Shown here one piece after another: positions 21,342-33,120 of a stretch of 64,000 nucleotides of DNA; the first letter of the stretch is position 1; every line of letters starts with the position of its first letter. Under the pieces are notes generated by a model. That model did no database searches, was not told the DNA's origin, and was given only the letters and a program-made list of their open reading frames with translations. The stretch comes from Gentiana macrophylla (taxonomy: Eukaryota > Streptophyta > Magnoliopsida > Gentianales > Gentianaceae), in NCBI GenBank assembly GCA_026214975.1, contig CM047808.1, positions 3,647,262 to 3,711,261 on the forward strand. Reading direction: 5' to 3'. The position numbers and the translations under genes are program-made.

Positions 21342-23171
21342 TGTTAGCAATATCATCCGCAACGGAAGCGATTTAAGGATCTAGATCTATAAAATACACG
21401 TAATAAAATAACTAGATCTATATCTACAAGGGGGTTGTAGTTCATACCTCTTGGATCATAAAATCCAAGTTGAAGAACCGCAATATGAAGATTGCAAGTA
21501 GATGTGAAGAGCACCACGATCTTCCGTACGTGTGATCCAAGCAACTCCTGGTGGAAGGAAATCCTCGACTCGAACCCTCCGATATGCTACCCGGAAAAAC
21601 CTCCAAGATTTCTCCTCAACCCTCTTGGCCGAAAATTCTATCTCCTCTCTAAGAGTTGATAGTCGAAAATATTGTGTGTGTTAAGGCTTGGAAGAACTCT
21701 CATTATATAGGAGAGTAAAACTTAACCTCCAAGGATTTTATTTTGCAATTAAAATAAATCCATTAAATAAAAATAATTCCATAATATTCTAGAACAAATC
21801 TAGAATAATATTTATCTTTATTTCTTACCATAAATATTTATCCAATAAATATTTTATGCACATGTCTTATTAATACACAAGAAAATAATTTCTTGTTCCA
21901 TAATAAAGAGCATGGGGCTTAAAATTCTAATGTTGACCTAGTCAATATTAATTTTGCCACAACACAATAATTGTGCAAGATTATGGAAAATGTCTTTTCC
22001 ACATATTTAATTATTTAGCCCAACTAATTTAATAGTCCACTAAACAATTAATTCACATATCGTTTTAATAAAGTCCAACAAGAACTAAATTAATATTATT
22101 AGGATTCGACGTCCGAGAATAGCTATGCTATATTTAGGAGGCACGTCGGGGACCATGGACTAATAATCGCTCTCGATAAATCAAATAAATAATTATCTTA
22201 CTAATGAGAATAATTAAATTCGATAAATCAATCACAGAGAATATGCCACCATAATCCCGTGATCGCACTCCTCCGATTATAAGATTATATTTATCTCCTC
22301 ATGAGAATAATAATAAGCGTCCATTGATATAATCATTACATATGGATTAATCCTCCATAGATCGCTTCATTCTAAATCGGGAAGTTACCGTTAACCCTTT
22401 TAGAACCTCTTATCCTTATTTACCATTAACCCCTAGTGATCAATTAATTCATACAACTCACCGGGTAGCTAATCGTGTAATATGAACTCGTCACGATCGA
22501 TCGCTTTCTAGGATTAACAAATAAGGGATCGTCTATCTACTTCCATAAATGGAAGGAATGGATTCCGTATCTGTGATAACACGGACTACTCACTCAATCG
22601 AAGACAATGCCAAGATGGGGTAATTCGGACCACGACTCGGTGTAATCCTTAACCGTCAAGTCAAACTTCATACGATTCAAGCGGCTTGGATCGTGATCAC
22701 CTCAGGATTAAGATATATCCATAAATATGATAATCCATTGATTTGATAAGAATTCTCGATTACGGAATTATATCGTGAACTCTAATCAAATCGGTCCAAA
22801 TTTCTATATGATATATCTATCATATATAAATGCCCCACTAGGTTCTCTTAACCGAAAGTCCGGATAAGACAATCACACCTATTGTGTTATGGGCGCATTA
22901 ATAGCACATTAAAGGGGAGACCCGATACTCTCGATTAACTTCACTATGGGCTAATTGTATTATAAGTACATCTTCACTAACTCAATCCTCCCGTGTATAT
23001 CCCATACAATCGAGTTAAGTGATTACATAAACGATATACTTGAGGTTTTCACGTAGTGTAAATACTATTGTCACATCGGTGAATATGAGAATAATAAATA
23101 TGAATAATAATATCATTTCATTTATTAAATAAAACAATTACAAAATTGTCTTTCGGGCATCACACCTAACA
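21342..23171 (-). mobile_element. Solo LTR (1830 bp) with AATTC target duplication
   Basis: TGTTAGC at the left end and CCTAACA at the right end are inverted, with AATTC directly outside both (21337-21341 and 23172-23176). There is no internal domain or primer site. A minus-strand TATA-like CTATATAAT lies at 21710-21702. It sits in an exon of the DUF1985-Ulp1 gene. Unequal recombination between two LTRs is the usual origin. The TGTTAGC/CTAACA ends suggest copia but do not prove it. Confidence 0.9.
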
Positions 23172-24006
23172 AATTCGGCATTGATTCCCTCTTGGATTTT
23201 CTTTGTTGCCGCTTCGATCATCTTACCAACCGCATCAATTACCGGGTCTCTTAGAATAATGTTCCCGCCATCAACAACATTAGTACGGTGCTGCACAGGT
23301 GATTGGATATGGACATCATCATGATCTTCTCCTTCACCGTCAATTCCGTCATCCCCATTATCGCCATCATCACCCTGTAGGCCGCATCCCCGGGATGTCG
23401 ATTCATGTCTAATAGTGGAAGGTGCATCGTTATGGTCTAAACGAGGAACAATGGAATGAGTAGTGCCTGCGGTCATGGCAATTCTAGAAGATCCAACCGC
23501 TTTACGCTTTCCACGAGCGGGAGCAGCCGCGGCTTGCTCGAACCCCTGTGGGGACTGTTGTCGGGGCGGTTGTGGAAACGTGCGTCGGGGACGTGAAATT
23601 TGCTCTTCAGTTAGACCGAGCCCACGTAGAAATTCAACTTCAGCGTTGTCGGTTGTCATACCATCCAACATACCGACCTGCACACAAAAAATATCAAGAC
23701 ATTTAAAAGAATCCTTAATCATGGTATTGACATAATCTTAAATGCATTTTATTAAATGGAATGTCATTAATATTACCTCAGGCATAACTTTCGTTTCCAT
23801 GGTGGGTCCACGCGGTGTACTATCCATGCATTTCCATCTCAACATCCAGGGGATGGCTTCACTGTCAATACGCACACAAAATGGTGGATTGCTTGTTTGC
23901 AAACGTGGGAAAAGTTCATAAGCCCAGTATACTAAAGCAGGTGCCCACCCGTCAACCGGTGGCTTGTGCTGGTTTCGATCCTGCTTTTGTACACTGAAGC
24001 GCTTAA

Positions 24007-25426
24007 TGTCACGGATTTTATCTAATGAAAAATAACAAGTAATAAATTTATAATCTGGTTTACCCCAAGTGCAAGGATCGTAGTATAGAGGTTGATACCG
24101 GAGTCGAATCACAGGGAATCGAGATTGGTCTAGTTCTTAATTCTTCTAAATTGTCACGAGAAATAACTAAAAACGAAAACGAAAAACAATAAACTGGACA
24201 GAGGGTTGTCAATCCAAAGCCAGGAAATATAGTTGCGAACCTAAACTAACTAAATAAATATATTCTATAACTAAAAAGAAAAATAAAATTCTAAGATCGC
24301 AACGAAGAACAATGCACAGATAATTTCAATTAATTTTAACGAAGAACAAGCATTGATCCACCTATCCTGCAACCCTCAATTTCTACTCTAGATCGTTTAG
24401 TGAGGATTTAATAAAGATGTGGTTCACCTATCAAAGGTATGAATTTCTACTCTCGTAGATAATTCGCCTATTAATCTCGTCATCTCTCGATCCTTAAAGA
24501 TTAACGCTTCCATAACAAAGGTGTAAGATCTCTCAAGCTAGCAACCTAGAAATTTAACCTAGCAACTCTCGTTATTTTTAGGTTAAAAATCTCATCTTTA
24601 CTACGGTGATCTAGGTCTAACAACGATTTTCATCAAACGTTAAACATCACAAAACCAAATCCAAAGTCGAAATCAAGTTGTTGCAGAGATTGGCTTCACA
24701 AAGCTCGTTCTAGGCTTAGCCTTAGCTCATCGTTGGAATACAAATCATATAAATAAAAAGAAGATAAAAAGATGTTTATAATGGTGGGAAAACGCAGCTA
24801 GGGCGCCCCCAAGGGGCCTGGGGCGGCCAGGGATCGAATTGTTGTGTTTAGGGTTGCAGAAAACGCGTGTATTTATAGATTTCTAGGTCGGTTTAGGCAA
24901 TGGCGGTGGTGGACGCCTGTCCAGTGCCTCTGGACGCCAGTTCAGCTTTTTGTAAACTTTTCGAGTCGGGCCGAATCTTCTCAAATGCCAGTCCTATGCA
25001 ATTCTGGACGCCCGTCCACTAAAAATCTGAACATCCTGAATCTAAAGGCCCCAGTGGACGCCCGTTTACTCTCTTGGACGCCAGTCCACTGGACGCAATG
25101 ATCAACCGCTCGTTCAACTTGTAATCCAACTTCAATATGCATCTTCCTCCCTCTATTTAATCTTCAGTTAAACGTCGTTTTAGCTTCCTCCATAACATGT
25201 AAGCATACCTACAACACGACAAAAACATGCAAAAATGTAAAATCATACATATTGATAGAAAACACCAATAAAACCACGTAATTAGCTCGATTTTGCACTT
25301 TAATGATTTCCATACGCATCCTTTCAATATTTCACTTAAACACCTAATTTTCTATAAAAATTAGTAAAACACGAAGGAAATTGTTACGAAATAAAGTCAT
25401 ATAAACCGTAAAAATCACCGTTAACA
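24007..25426 (-). repeat. 3' LTR of the non-autonomous element
   Basis: From TGTCACGG to CGTTAACA. It contains GGACGCCCGTCC-type palindromes at about 24911-25113 and the promoter pair TATTTATAG (24870-24878) and TTTAGGGTT (24847-24855), both functional on the minus strand. It is shorter than the 5' LTR by about 160 bp. Confidence 0.9.
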
Positions 25427-25464
25427 ACCCCCCCACACTTAGCTTTTGCTCGTCCCGAGCAAAA
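25427..25464 (-). other. Polypurine tract and adjacent hairpin (module 1 type)
   Basis: The minus strand TAAGTGTGGGGGGGT abuts the 3' LTR. Beside it is a perfect 9-bp hairpin TTTTGCTCG-TCC-CGAGCAAAA (25444-25464). The 60540 element has the same pair at 62286-62322 with 8-bp arms. Confidence 0.85.
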
Positions 25465-27820
25465 CAAAACAAGAAAACCAAGGACTTACTTGAACATTGA
25501 ACCACATAAAGTCCCATATATCAAATCACAACCGGTCGACTAGCATCAAAAACATACATCCCATGCAATAAACGATTACTCGACTGTGTAGTGTGTGCAA
25601 AGCCTTCTTCAACTTCCACCGATTTCACACTTGACAATTAAAATCAAGCTAACCAACCAATACCCATTAAAGACAGATAATGAATCACCCTGACTATACA
25701 TACGCCCTACAAAACTACTCACGTCATGACTAGAGTAATACATGTGTTTTCGAAATCTTTTCAGTTGTACATGTGTTTTCAAAAAATTTAGCTCATTTTG
25801 CATAGAATCGAAACGAATTAAGCAATGAATAGATACACATAAACCATTCCCCTAACTCCCCCACACTTAAACCACAACATGTCCTCAGGTTGTGCAGAAT
25901 TAAAGAAAAGATAAAGTACTTAGCTGATTGTAGTTCGAAGGTGCAAGTCTGGAAGTGGTCGCGAGTCAGATCCAGAAATGCTTGAAGAAATCAGTAGACT
26001 GTGGACCATCCACCGGAAAACTGACATCGTTTAAAAGCTTACAATTGCTATCGCAAATATCCTGCACACTTGAAAAACAAAACAAAACGTACCTCGGGGG
26101 ATAGGGGAATATAACATATTGCGCAGAAAAGTTTGATATAAGCACAGGAAATAATTGCTCAGATGGAAAAATCACCACACGGGGAAAACACAGGACATCT
26201 AAGCGTCAAATAAGCCACAGAAGCTTACAATAAAAATATGGACCACATGTGCATACAGAAATATCAAACTCCAAATGAAAGTGTAAATGCGCGTTAAGGC
26301 TTACATGATGATGATAGAGGACACTACAGAGTAGTAGGGCTAGGTGCACTAAATAAAATAAAAATAAAATATAACACAATGCAACTAAATGATATGTAAC
26401 TATACTAAAAAGGCAAAAAGAAAATCAAGAAAAATGCTAGCCCAACTAATTCCATAGATATCACCCTAATCTACAATTCGGACTAAGCGATGAAACATGT
26501 CAACCAAAGAAGGAAGGTCAAATATATAAACGTCTACTAAATAACGCCACAGAAGCGCAACAAAATTCGATTATGCAAAGCCACAGAAGCTTGCCATGTA
26601 AAGTGTAGACGTGCCTTAAGACTCATCAGAAAGTGATAGCAACGGAAAACCGACAGTAGCTATACTAAAGCAAATATAAATCATATAGAAAAGAAAATTG
26701 AAAGTGTAAACGGTCTTAAGGATTACAAGATCCATCTAAAAGTGAAAGCGACTTAAGCACATATGAATCAAGTAATAAAAGATGAACGAATAGAAGGCCC
26801 TAAAAGCTTACAAGATCCATCAAAAAGGAAGTAGCAACGGAAAACCGACAGTAGCTACAGATGAATCAAGTAAGGGACAACAAAAACACACGACCCTTAA
26901 ACAACCCTACACCCTAGATAGACGACAAAAGGAACAGCATAAATCAAATTGGAATCACGTCTAGCTCGGTGCTCTTTCATCAATAGACTCGAAACATACA
27001 CAATCACTCAACATGGACCGTAATAGATGGAAAAATAACCATAACGGTGAAAGAACAGGACATCTACGCATATCAGATAAAAGCCACAGAGGCTCGCATT
27101 AAATCATCCATGTCAAATAATGAAGCACGTATCAAAAAAAACAAATTCTACTCACTAGAAACTGACACACTGGACGGACGTTTGGGAAGGACAAACGCTA
27201 GTTTGGTTCTCTTAAGACATAACAGAGTTGGTGCATGTTGGACGGACGGGCGTCCACTCACTATGGACGCACGTCTAGTAACCACAAAGAGTGGCCGGGC
27301 GTTCACAGAGAGCGCGACTCTCCCGTGCGGTCTTAGCATAAAGCACAAAACGAGACACCTGAGCAACCTCATAAACCCTAGATAAAATCATAAACCCTAG
27401 AAACCTCAGAAACCCTAGACAGAAACCTACTTACAAAACAGAAAAAGATAAAGAAACAGAAAAAGAAATGGAAACAGAAACAGAAAAAGAAATGGAAACA
27501 GAAACATAAACCTACCTACGAAAAATTTAAAACAGAAAACAAGAAAACGATAAAAGGGAGAAAAACGTGTTGAAAGCTTCTGAGCCCAAAATGGAAGGGA
27601 AAACAGCATATTTTGACCTCGAAAACGGTGTTGAACGGCCTTTGGCCATTCACCACATCGTCGGCGTCGGAACGAACTTTCCGAATTGGGGTCCTGCGCG
27701 CCAAACTGACACTCGAGCCGAAAGTTATGGCCAAAATACTACCATGTGCCCTAACGATCCCTTTTATCCCAACTTATAACAGAAAATCAGAAAAATTAAT
27801 AACCTAGACAACCGTACCGA
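25465..27820. other. Interior of the non-autonomous element, no genes
   Basis: It holds a second polypurine-tract/hairpin module (25855-25894: CCCCCACACTTAA then CACAAC...GTTGTG), repeated phrases such as CACAGAAGC..TACA and CAACGGAAAACCGACAGTAGCTA (in pieces, near 26640 and 26836), palindromes GGACGGGCGTCC near 27170-27305, and a purine-rich run of (GAAACA/GAAAAA)n at about 27434-27515. The small ORFs are without recognisable domains. I see no gag, protease, RT or integrase motif on either strand. Confidence 0.7.
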
Positions 27821-27839
27821 TTCCCCGGCAACGGCGCCA
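27821..27839 (-). other. Primer binding site, tRNA-Asp type
   Basis: Same TGGCGCCGTTGCCGGGGAA as in Athila-1, separated from the 5' LTR by AGTTTT. The identity of the primer site links this gene-less element to the Athila-1 machinery. Confidence 0.9.
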
Positions 27840-27845
27840 AAAACT

Positions 27846-29423
27846 TGTCACGGATTTTATCTAAGCAAAATAAACAAGTAATAAATTTATAAATCCGGTA
27901 TACCCCAAGTGTAGGGATCGTAGCATAGCGATTAATACCGGAGTTGATCTCAGGGAATCGGTGTATCTAGTTCATTAATTTTCCTAAGATTGTTACCATT
28001 ATTATTAAAGCCTAAAATAACAAAACGAAAAGATAAACTGGACAGAGGATTGTCAGTCCAAAGCCAGGGAAGATCGTTGCGAACATAACTAAACTATAAA
28101 CGAGAAAAACAATAAAACTCATAAAAGCATGATAATGACTATAGCGATTAAACATAGAACAAGCAATGATCCACCATCCTGCAACCCTTAATTTCCTCTA
28201 TAGATTATCTTATGATGATTTAACTAAAATTGTGATTCACCTATCAAAGGTATGAACTCCTAATCTCTTAGGTAATTCGTCTATCAATCTTTTATCTCTC
28301 GATCTTAAAGATTAACGCTTTCAAACCAAGGTGCAAGATTTCTCAATCTAACAATCTAAATATTCAACCTAATCAACTCTCGTTACTTATAGGTTAAAGA
28401 TCTATTCTTTCCTATGGTGATCTAGTGTTTACACCGATTCTCATCATATGGCAAACATCAATAGCAAAACATCTCTCGATTTAAATTTGCATAACACATA
28501 ATCATAGAAAAGAAACAACTTAATTAAAACTCACAAAATCATCCAAAGGGAGAAAAAAAACGACGCTGGAAAGTTTCACATGCTTGCTCCAAGTTGATCA
28601 GCTTCCAGCCATCCTCATGAATCGAAAGGAAAACGAAGCAGAATAAATAAAACAACTAATCTAACCCTCGGTCGACCAAGCACCAAGGCTTGGCCGACCG
28701 AGCACAACTCGGCTTCAGAATTTTGGGTTTTCTGTGGCTGATGTCGATATATGATGATTAGGGTTAAAATAATGCGGCTATATATAGAAAACTAGGTCGG
28801 TTATGCTTAAGTCGGCCGTGGGCGCCTGTCTGGATGAGTGGGCGCGCGTCCGCCTTGATAAAATCTTCGAATCGGGCGAGTCACGCCAGGCGCCCGTCCC
28901 TAGTAAACTTGGGCGCTTTCGTTCATCGAGTTTTGTCAAAACTCAATCAAACTTCTTCAACCCGGACGCCCGTCCAGAATTTCAAACGCCCGTCCAGATG
29001 GACGGGACTTCAAACGCACGTTCATTTAACATCTCAGCTTCCTGAATCTAATTGCTCCTCTGGGCGCTTGATTCGTATTTGGGCGCCGTCCACTTTTTTC
29101 TTCCAAATTCATCTTGATCTTCATTCCAACTTCATCTCTATCTCTTTCCTTCCATGCAAATCATCACTTGAACATCTTTTAAGCTCCTTTCATCCCTTTC
29201 CATGACATGTAAATGTACCTTCAAAACCATAAGAACACGCAAAGTGTAAAACCATAGATAATTACCAATAAAATCACGAAAGCTCAAGTTTACACTTAAT
29301 TACTTTTAAAACTCATTTGCTCAATAATTCGATTAAACCCTTAATTTCTATGCAAATTACATGAATATGGAGGAAATCATTACAAAATATAACGATATAA
29401 ATCATATAAAATCACCCTTAACA
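27846..29423 (-). repeat. 5' LTR of the non-autonomous element (1578 bp)
   Basis: From TGTCACGG to CCTTAACA, then CTTAA. It contains a strong hairpin at about 28673-28708 (arms CTCGGTCGACCAAGC and GCTTGGCCGACCGAG, one mismatch), GGACGCCCGTCC-type palindromes at 28820-29093, and a promoter pair CTATATATAG (28787-28778) and AACCCTAA (28765-28758) on the minus strand. Confidence 0.9.
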
Positions 29424-30160
29424 CTTAACAATCCGCATGAGGTTTGCTATCTTTTCATAAGTAATTCGCCATAAGTACTCCCCCCGTGGAAACTCATTTA
29501 CAATATTCAAATCTTCAACGACGAAGAATATTTCTTTCGGGATTCCAAGATTGTCATTCCAACCTAATAGATATCCATAAATAAAATACACCAAGGCTAA
29601 CCGGTATACAATCTCATCGGTATGAGCACCGTCTCGAACAGGATGCTCAAATGCCCTCTCCAAAAATTTTATGGTAATAGCTTGCTTTTTATATTGTTCC
29701 AAGTAACATCCGGGGCCAAAGCACATAGAAGTACCCGTACCCAAAGCCGGATCAAGATGGTCAAACCGTAAGCCAGATATCATGGCGAACTCTCTCCTGC
29801 CAAACACGCATGTTGTCCCCGGGTTACCAAACCTAAAATGTAGCTCATCAGGCATTTCGGGGTATATCATGTTGAATCCAAGATATCTGAAAATCACGCC
29901 ACTGAACTTCCACTTTTCTTGTTTTTCATTCGCCTCTATAAATCGCCTAAATATGGACTTTCTGAACCTGTCTTCAAAATCTACATCACCAACACTCAAC
30001 TTTTTTAAAATTGTTAAAACACTTGTCAACTTAGCGGATTCCCCTTTAAAATTCCAAACTCCCTTGAAATGACTCCTTGGATCAATTATGTACGCTCCGG
30101 GGTCGCCTACGAGCTGCATATCACAGTATAACGACTATGCATAAGTATTACATCATATGT

Positions 30161-30189
30161 AACACACACACATCTATATATATATATAG

Positions 30190-30247
<58 letters not shown>

Positions 30248-30346
30248 ATATATATAGATGTGTGTGTGTGTGTATAGATGTGTGTGTGTGTGTGTGTGTG
30301 TGAATATATATAGATGTGTGTGTGTGCATATAGATGTGTGTGCATA
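30161..30346. repeat. (TG)n/(TA)n compound microsatellite
   Basis: A long TG run of about 55 bp at 30189-30245, interrupted by CATATATATAGATG units. ORFs through it are all Val-Cys or His-Thr repeats and are artefacts. Confidence 0.95.
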
Positions 30347-30347
30347 T

Positions 30348-30451
30348 CTATGTTGCACGGACACCGACACGGACACGGCGCACGACACGACACGGACACG
30401 GCGACACGGCAACTTTCAAAAATATAGGACACGACACGCCGGGGACACGTA

Positions 30452-30501
<50 letters not shown>

Positions 30502-30511
30502 TACAAAAACA

Positions 30512-30549
<38 letters not shown>

Positions 30550-30809
30550 CAAAAAATACAAAAAAAATATAAATAGCCGTGTCGGAACGTGTCCCCCCGT
30601 GTCCGGGACGTGTCGCTCCGTGTCCTTGCCGTGTCCCTGGCGTGTCGCGGACGTGTCCTGGCGTGTCGGTTTTAAAATTTAATTTAACATTATTTTAAAT
30701 CAACCGACACGTGTCCGACACCGTGTCGGCGCGTGTCGGACGCGTGTCGTGTCGGGCGCGTGTCGGATACGGCGCACGTTACCCATATTGGAGTGTCGGT
30801 GCAACATAG
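30348..30809. mobile_element. 462-bp foldback MITE with 8-bp duplication (hAT-like size)
   Basis: Starts CTATGTTGCACGGACAC and ends GTGTCGGTGCAACATAG, an inverted pair. GTGCATAT lies directly outside both ends (30340-30347 and 30810-30817). The interior is two arms of GACACG/CGTGTC-rich sequence around an AT core with two (TA)n runs (30455-30500 and 30516-30545). No ORF. An 8-bp duplication suggests hAT-type mobilisation, but the surrounding microsatellite contains other GTGCATAT copies, so the duplication is weaker evidence than usual. Confidence 0.75.
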
Positions 30810-30817
30810 GTGCATAT

Positions 30818-30950
30818 ATATATAGATGTGTGTGTGTGTGTGTTTGCATATATATAGATGTGTGTGTGTGTGCATATATATAGATGTGTGTGTGTGCATA
30901 TGTATTATATGTGTGTGTGCATATAGATTTGAAATCAAACTATGTATATA
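30818..30950. repeat. TG/TA microsatellite
   Basis: Continuation of the compound microsatellite that the MITE entered. No coding content. Confidence 0.9.
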
Positions 30951-30955
30951 AATAT

Positions 30956-31079
30956 AATATACGTGAAAGTTGTAATGTATATATATGTACGTGTACATAT
31001 GTCGTGTGTGTATATATATATACACACACACGACATATGTACACGTACATATATATACATTACAACTTTCACGTATATT
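30956..31079. repeat. Near-perfect palindrome, about 124 bp
   Basis: Arms of about 62 bp around a TA-rich centre near 31017. The left arm begins AATATACGTGAAAGTTGTAA and the right arm is its reverse complement, with about one mismatch. The non-repetitive outer part (ACGTGAAAGTTGTAATG) shows that it is not just a self-complementary microsatellite. Confidence 0.88.
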
Positions 31080-31667
31080 TATAATAAGTCGTAATCAACA
31101 AATATATGTGTGTAAATTTTTTACTGTGAATATCATACACGGCTACACCGTATATGGAAATACATATGTCATATATATATATATATATACATGGAAATAA
31201 GCATATAAGTTCATAAACGTAAAATTCGTATCGTCTCTATTTTCATATAACTTGTTACGATTTCAAGTTTGGTTTGTTTGGTTATTTGTGTGATTTAGTT
31301 GCATTGTTGGTTGTTAACATTAGTATTGGGGGACAAAGCCTGATTTTCCAAAATCTCGGGGAAATAGCTAGCAGAGTAAAGCTTTGAATGTGAGTTCCAT
31401 ATATATATTTTTATTTCTTGTATACCCATATATATTTGTTTTTTCTGCAAAAGCTACTTGACTATATCCTAAGGATTTCTAAGCATTTAATGCGTTTGTA
31501 CCTAACCTAGTCTATTTGTCCTTGGGAAGGTAGCAGTAGTTCCCAAGTTGCCAATATTATAGTAATATGTTAAATTAAAAAACTAAGCGGTGGGTGGAAT
31601 ATTTTGTTTATAAAACTAGTTCCCTTTTTTTGGTATTTGTTTTGGATCGGTGTTCTTGATGCTTCGT

Positions 31668-31698
<31 letters not shown>

Positions 31699-31990
31699 AC
31701 AATAAATAAGTAAATAAAAGTTACACTTTGATGTATGTTTCTATTTTGATTAAATATTTTTTCGGAAAAAGGGTCGGTGAGTTTTATTTTGATATGAAAG
31801 TAACACTGTCTATTCTTCTCAATCTATTTTTTAAATAGTTTTGTCATTTCATCTTATACATAAATAAAAATTTGTCTCTCACTTCCGTAATAGTAACCAT
31901 GATGTTTTTATCAATTCATGTTTTCAGAATGTCTCATTTATATGTATTTAGGTCATATTTTGTTTCTTCCCTTTTATATATATATATATA
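31080..31990. other. AT-rich sequence, no gene
   Basis: Contains (TA)n at 31171-31187, 31677-31697 and 31975-31990. No ORF, terminal repeat or RNA gene recognised. Confidence 0.5.
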
Positions 31991-32480
31991 CTAGTGGGGT
32001 CTGGCCTTGCACCGCAAGGCCCTGGCTTCATTAATGCGGTGATTAAATTTTGTTGAAACATGATGCACTAATTGGTGGGCAGGGAACAGAAGGAGAGCAA
32101 GTCTGGGGGAACGAAAGCATGTCTGAACTGGACACATATAAGATAACAGTAAAGCAGCAGAATAGGCAGAAATTTGCAGGGCTAAATAGAAGACTTAGCA
32201 GTTCAGGAGTTGGCATAACTTTACATTACATGCAGCGAGAACATTTTAAGAAAAGCAAATGATCTGATAACCATGCAAGCATTGTTATCTGAACTCCATC
32301 AGTTTCTTTAGATGATGACTAATGGATGCAAAATATGAAATAAAGCAATGCATAGAGTAGTTTGCTAGCTAGAATATATTACAATCAAAAGGTGTTGATA
32401 TTGAACATCATTATTCAATCATCATGAACATTCTTTCCTTGTCCTTTGTTCTCTTTGGTGTTTCCAGAATGTCGGTAAGG
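31991..32480. other. Sequence with a perfect hairpin after a (TA)n; possible Helitron 5' end
   Basis: (TA)n-CTAGTGGGGTCTGGCC followed by hairpin GGCCTTGC-ACC-GCAAGGCC (32003-32021). AT-rich starts of this kind occur at some plant Helitrons, but I see no Rep/helicase and no CTRR end, so the assignment is weak. The 70-codon ORF at 32050-32262 is not recognised. Confidence 0.25.
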
Positions 32481-32514
32481 TTTGAATTTGGGGCTTCCAC
32501 TACCAGAAAACTCG

Positions 32515-33120
32515 TTTTTTGGGACGACAAAAAGTCGTCCCAAAAAACCACATGTCGTCGCAAAAGTTGTTTTTAGGGACGACAAGTCGTCTCAAAGTGT
32601 TGCCGCTTTAGATTTGTCCCAAAAAACAAGGCAAACGTTTTTTGTGACGGAAAGTCGTCCCTTTAAAAATGTGATGACGTGGCAGCTGACGTGGCTTTGA
32701 TTTTTCATGTTAGCTGACGTGGAGAAGACCAGTTGACGTGGCAACTGTTTTTTGGGACGACACTTGTCGTCCCTAAAGCAATTTATTAATGTTTTAAATT
32801 ATTAAATAATATTAACCGAAAAATATAAAAAAAAACAATTTTTGTGACGACATGTCGTCCCAAAAAACATTGTATAATTTTCTAATTTAATTTTTTTCGA
32901 ATAAGAAAATATATAAAAATGTTTTTTGGGACGGATTGTCGTCACAAAAGGTGTTTTTAATAGTTTCATATTATGATTTTTTCGAATAAAAAAATTTAAA
33001 ATATGATTTTAGGACGAAAATGTCGTCCCAAAAGGTGTTTTTATATATATTTTCAGGTAATAATTTTTCGAATAAAAAATATAAAATATGCATTTGTGAC
33101 GACTATGTCGTCCCAAAAAA
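32515..33120. repeat. CACTA subterminal palindrome array, about 85-bp period
   Basis: About eight palindromes of the type TTTTGGGACGACA-N-TGTCGTCCCAAAA centred near 32530, 32586, 32652, 32765, 32854, 32935, 33020 and 33107. The last five are spaced 80-90 bp with similar AT-rich spacers (GAATAAAAAATATAAAATATG). One arm is often altered (GTGACGACA, CGTCACAAA). Subterminal repeats are the known binding sites of CACTA TnpA-type proteins. Confidence 0.88.

Larger units (their letters stand above)
24007..29423 (-). mobile_element. Non-autonomous Athila-family element (5.4 kb, no gag-pol)
   Basis: Two LTRs, a tRNA-Asp-type primer site and a polypurine tract in correct order on the minus strand, flanked by perfect CTTAA duplications (24002-24006 and 29424-29428). 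The 2.4-kb interior encodes no gag or pol. It must have been mobilised by proteins of an autonomous relative, such as Athila-1 or the 60540 element. The insertion lies in the DUF1985 exon of MULE-1. Confidence 0.92.
440..30113 (+). mobile_element. MULE-1: Mutator-like element carrying transposase, B3 fragment and DUF1985-Ulp1 gene, split by three LTR insertions
   Basis: The backbone, once the LTR insertions are set aside, is: terminal-like sequence at 480-770; MuDR/MULE transposase on + (1112-1230, then 14982-17590); a PF20167-like ORF on - (18002-18712); a B3 fragment on + (18690-19239); and a DUF1985-Ulp1 gene on - (30113 down to 19629). Ulp1-bearing MULEs are a known plant class. The left limit is inferred from similarity of 480-770 to 53780-54060 of MULE-2. 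The right terminus is not recognisable; it may have been replaced by the microsatellites after 30120. Exact ends and target duplication are therefore unknown. All its genes carry stops or frameshifts, so it is inactive. Confidence 0.75.
19629..30113 (-). pseudogene. DUF1985-Ulp1 (C48 protease) gene of MULE-1, split by a solo LTR and a complete LTR element
   Basis: Exons on the minus strand, by splice signals and continuity: 30113-29424 joined to 24001-23777 (DUF1985: FGRREFAMISGLRF, YRLALVYFIYGYLLG, then PVDGWAPALVYWAYELFPRL); 23677-23172 joined to 21341-21240 (acidic, Pro/Gln-rich linker); 21151-20363; 20288-19847; 19773-19629. The last two are the Ulp1 domain: HIDAYMGLL, catalytic His in DLHWVLVVMS, and LCGIFTLKIMELL with the catalytic Cys, although the Asp/Asn normally before CG is Leu. 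There is a TAG at about 20795 and another stop after VVMSISE. Both LTR insertions fall inside exons and the frame is restored exactly when they are removed with one copy of each duplication. The 5' end is lost in microsatellites. DUF1985-Ulp1 fusions are typical of Ulp1-bearing MULEs. Confidence 0.8.

Noticed and set aside
27427..27609. Phe/Leu-rich 60-aa ORF resembling a membrane peptide
   Set aside because: It is the reverse strand of a (GAAACA)n purine tract.
30077..31200. Cys-Val and His-Thr repeat ORFs
   Set aside because: Pure products of (TG)n/(CA)n and (TA)n runs, open in several frames at once.
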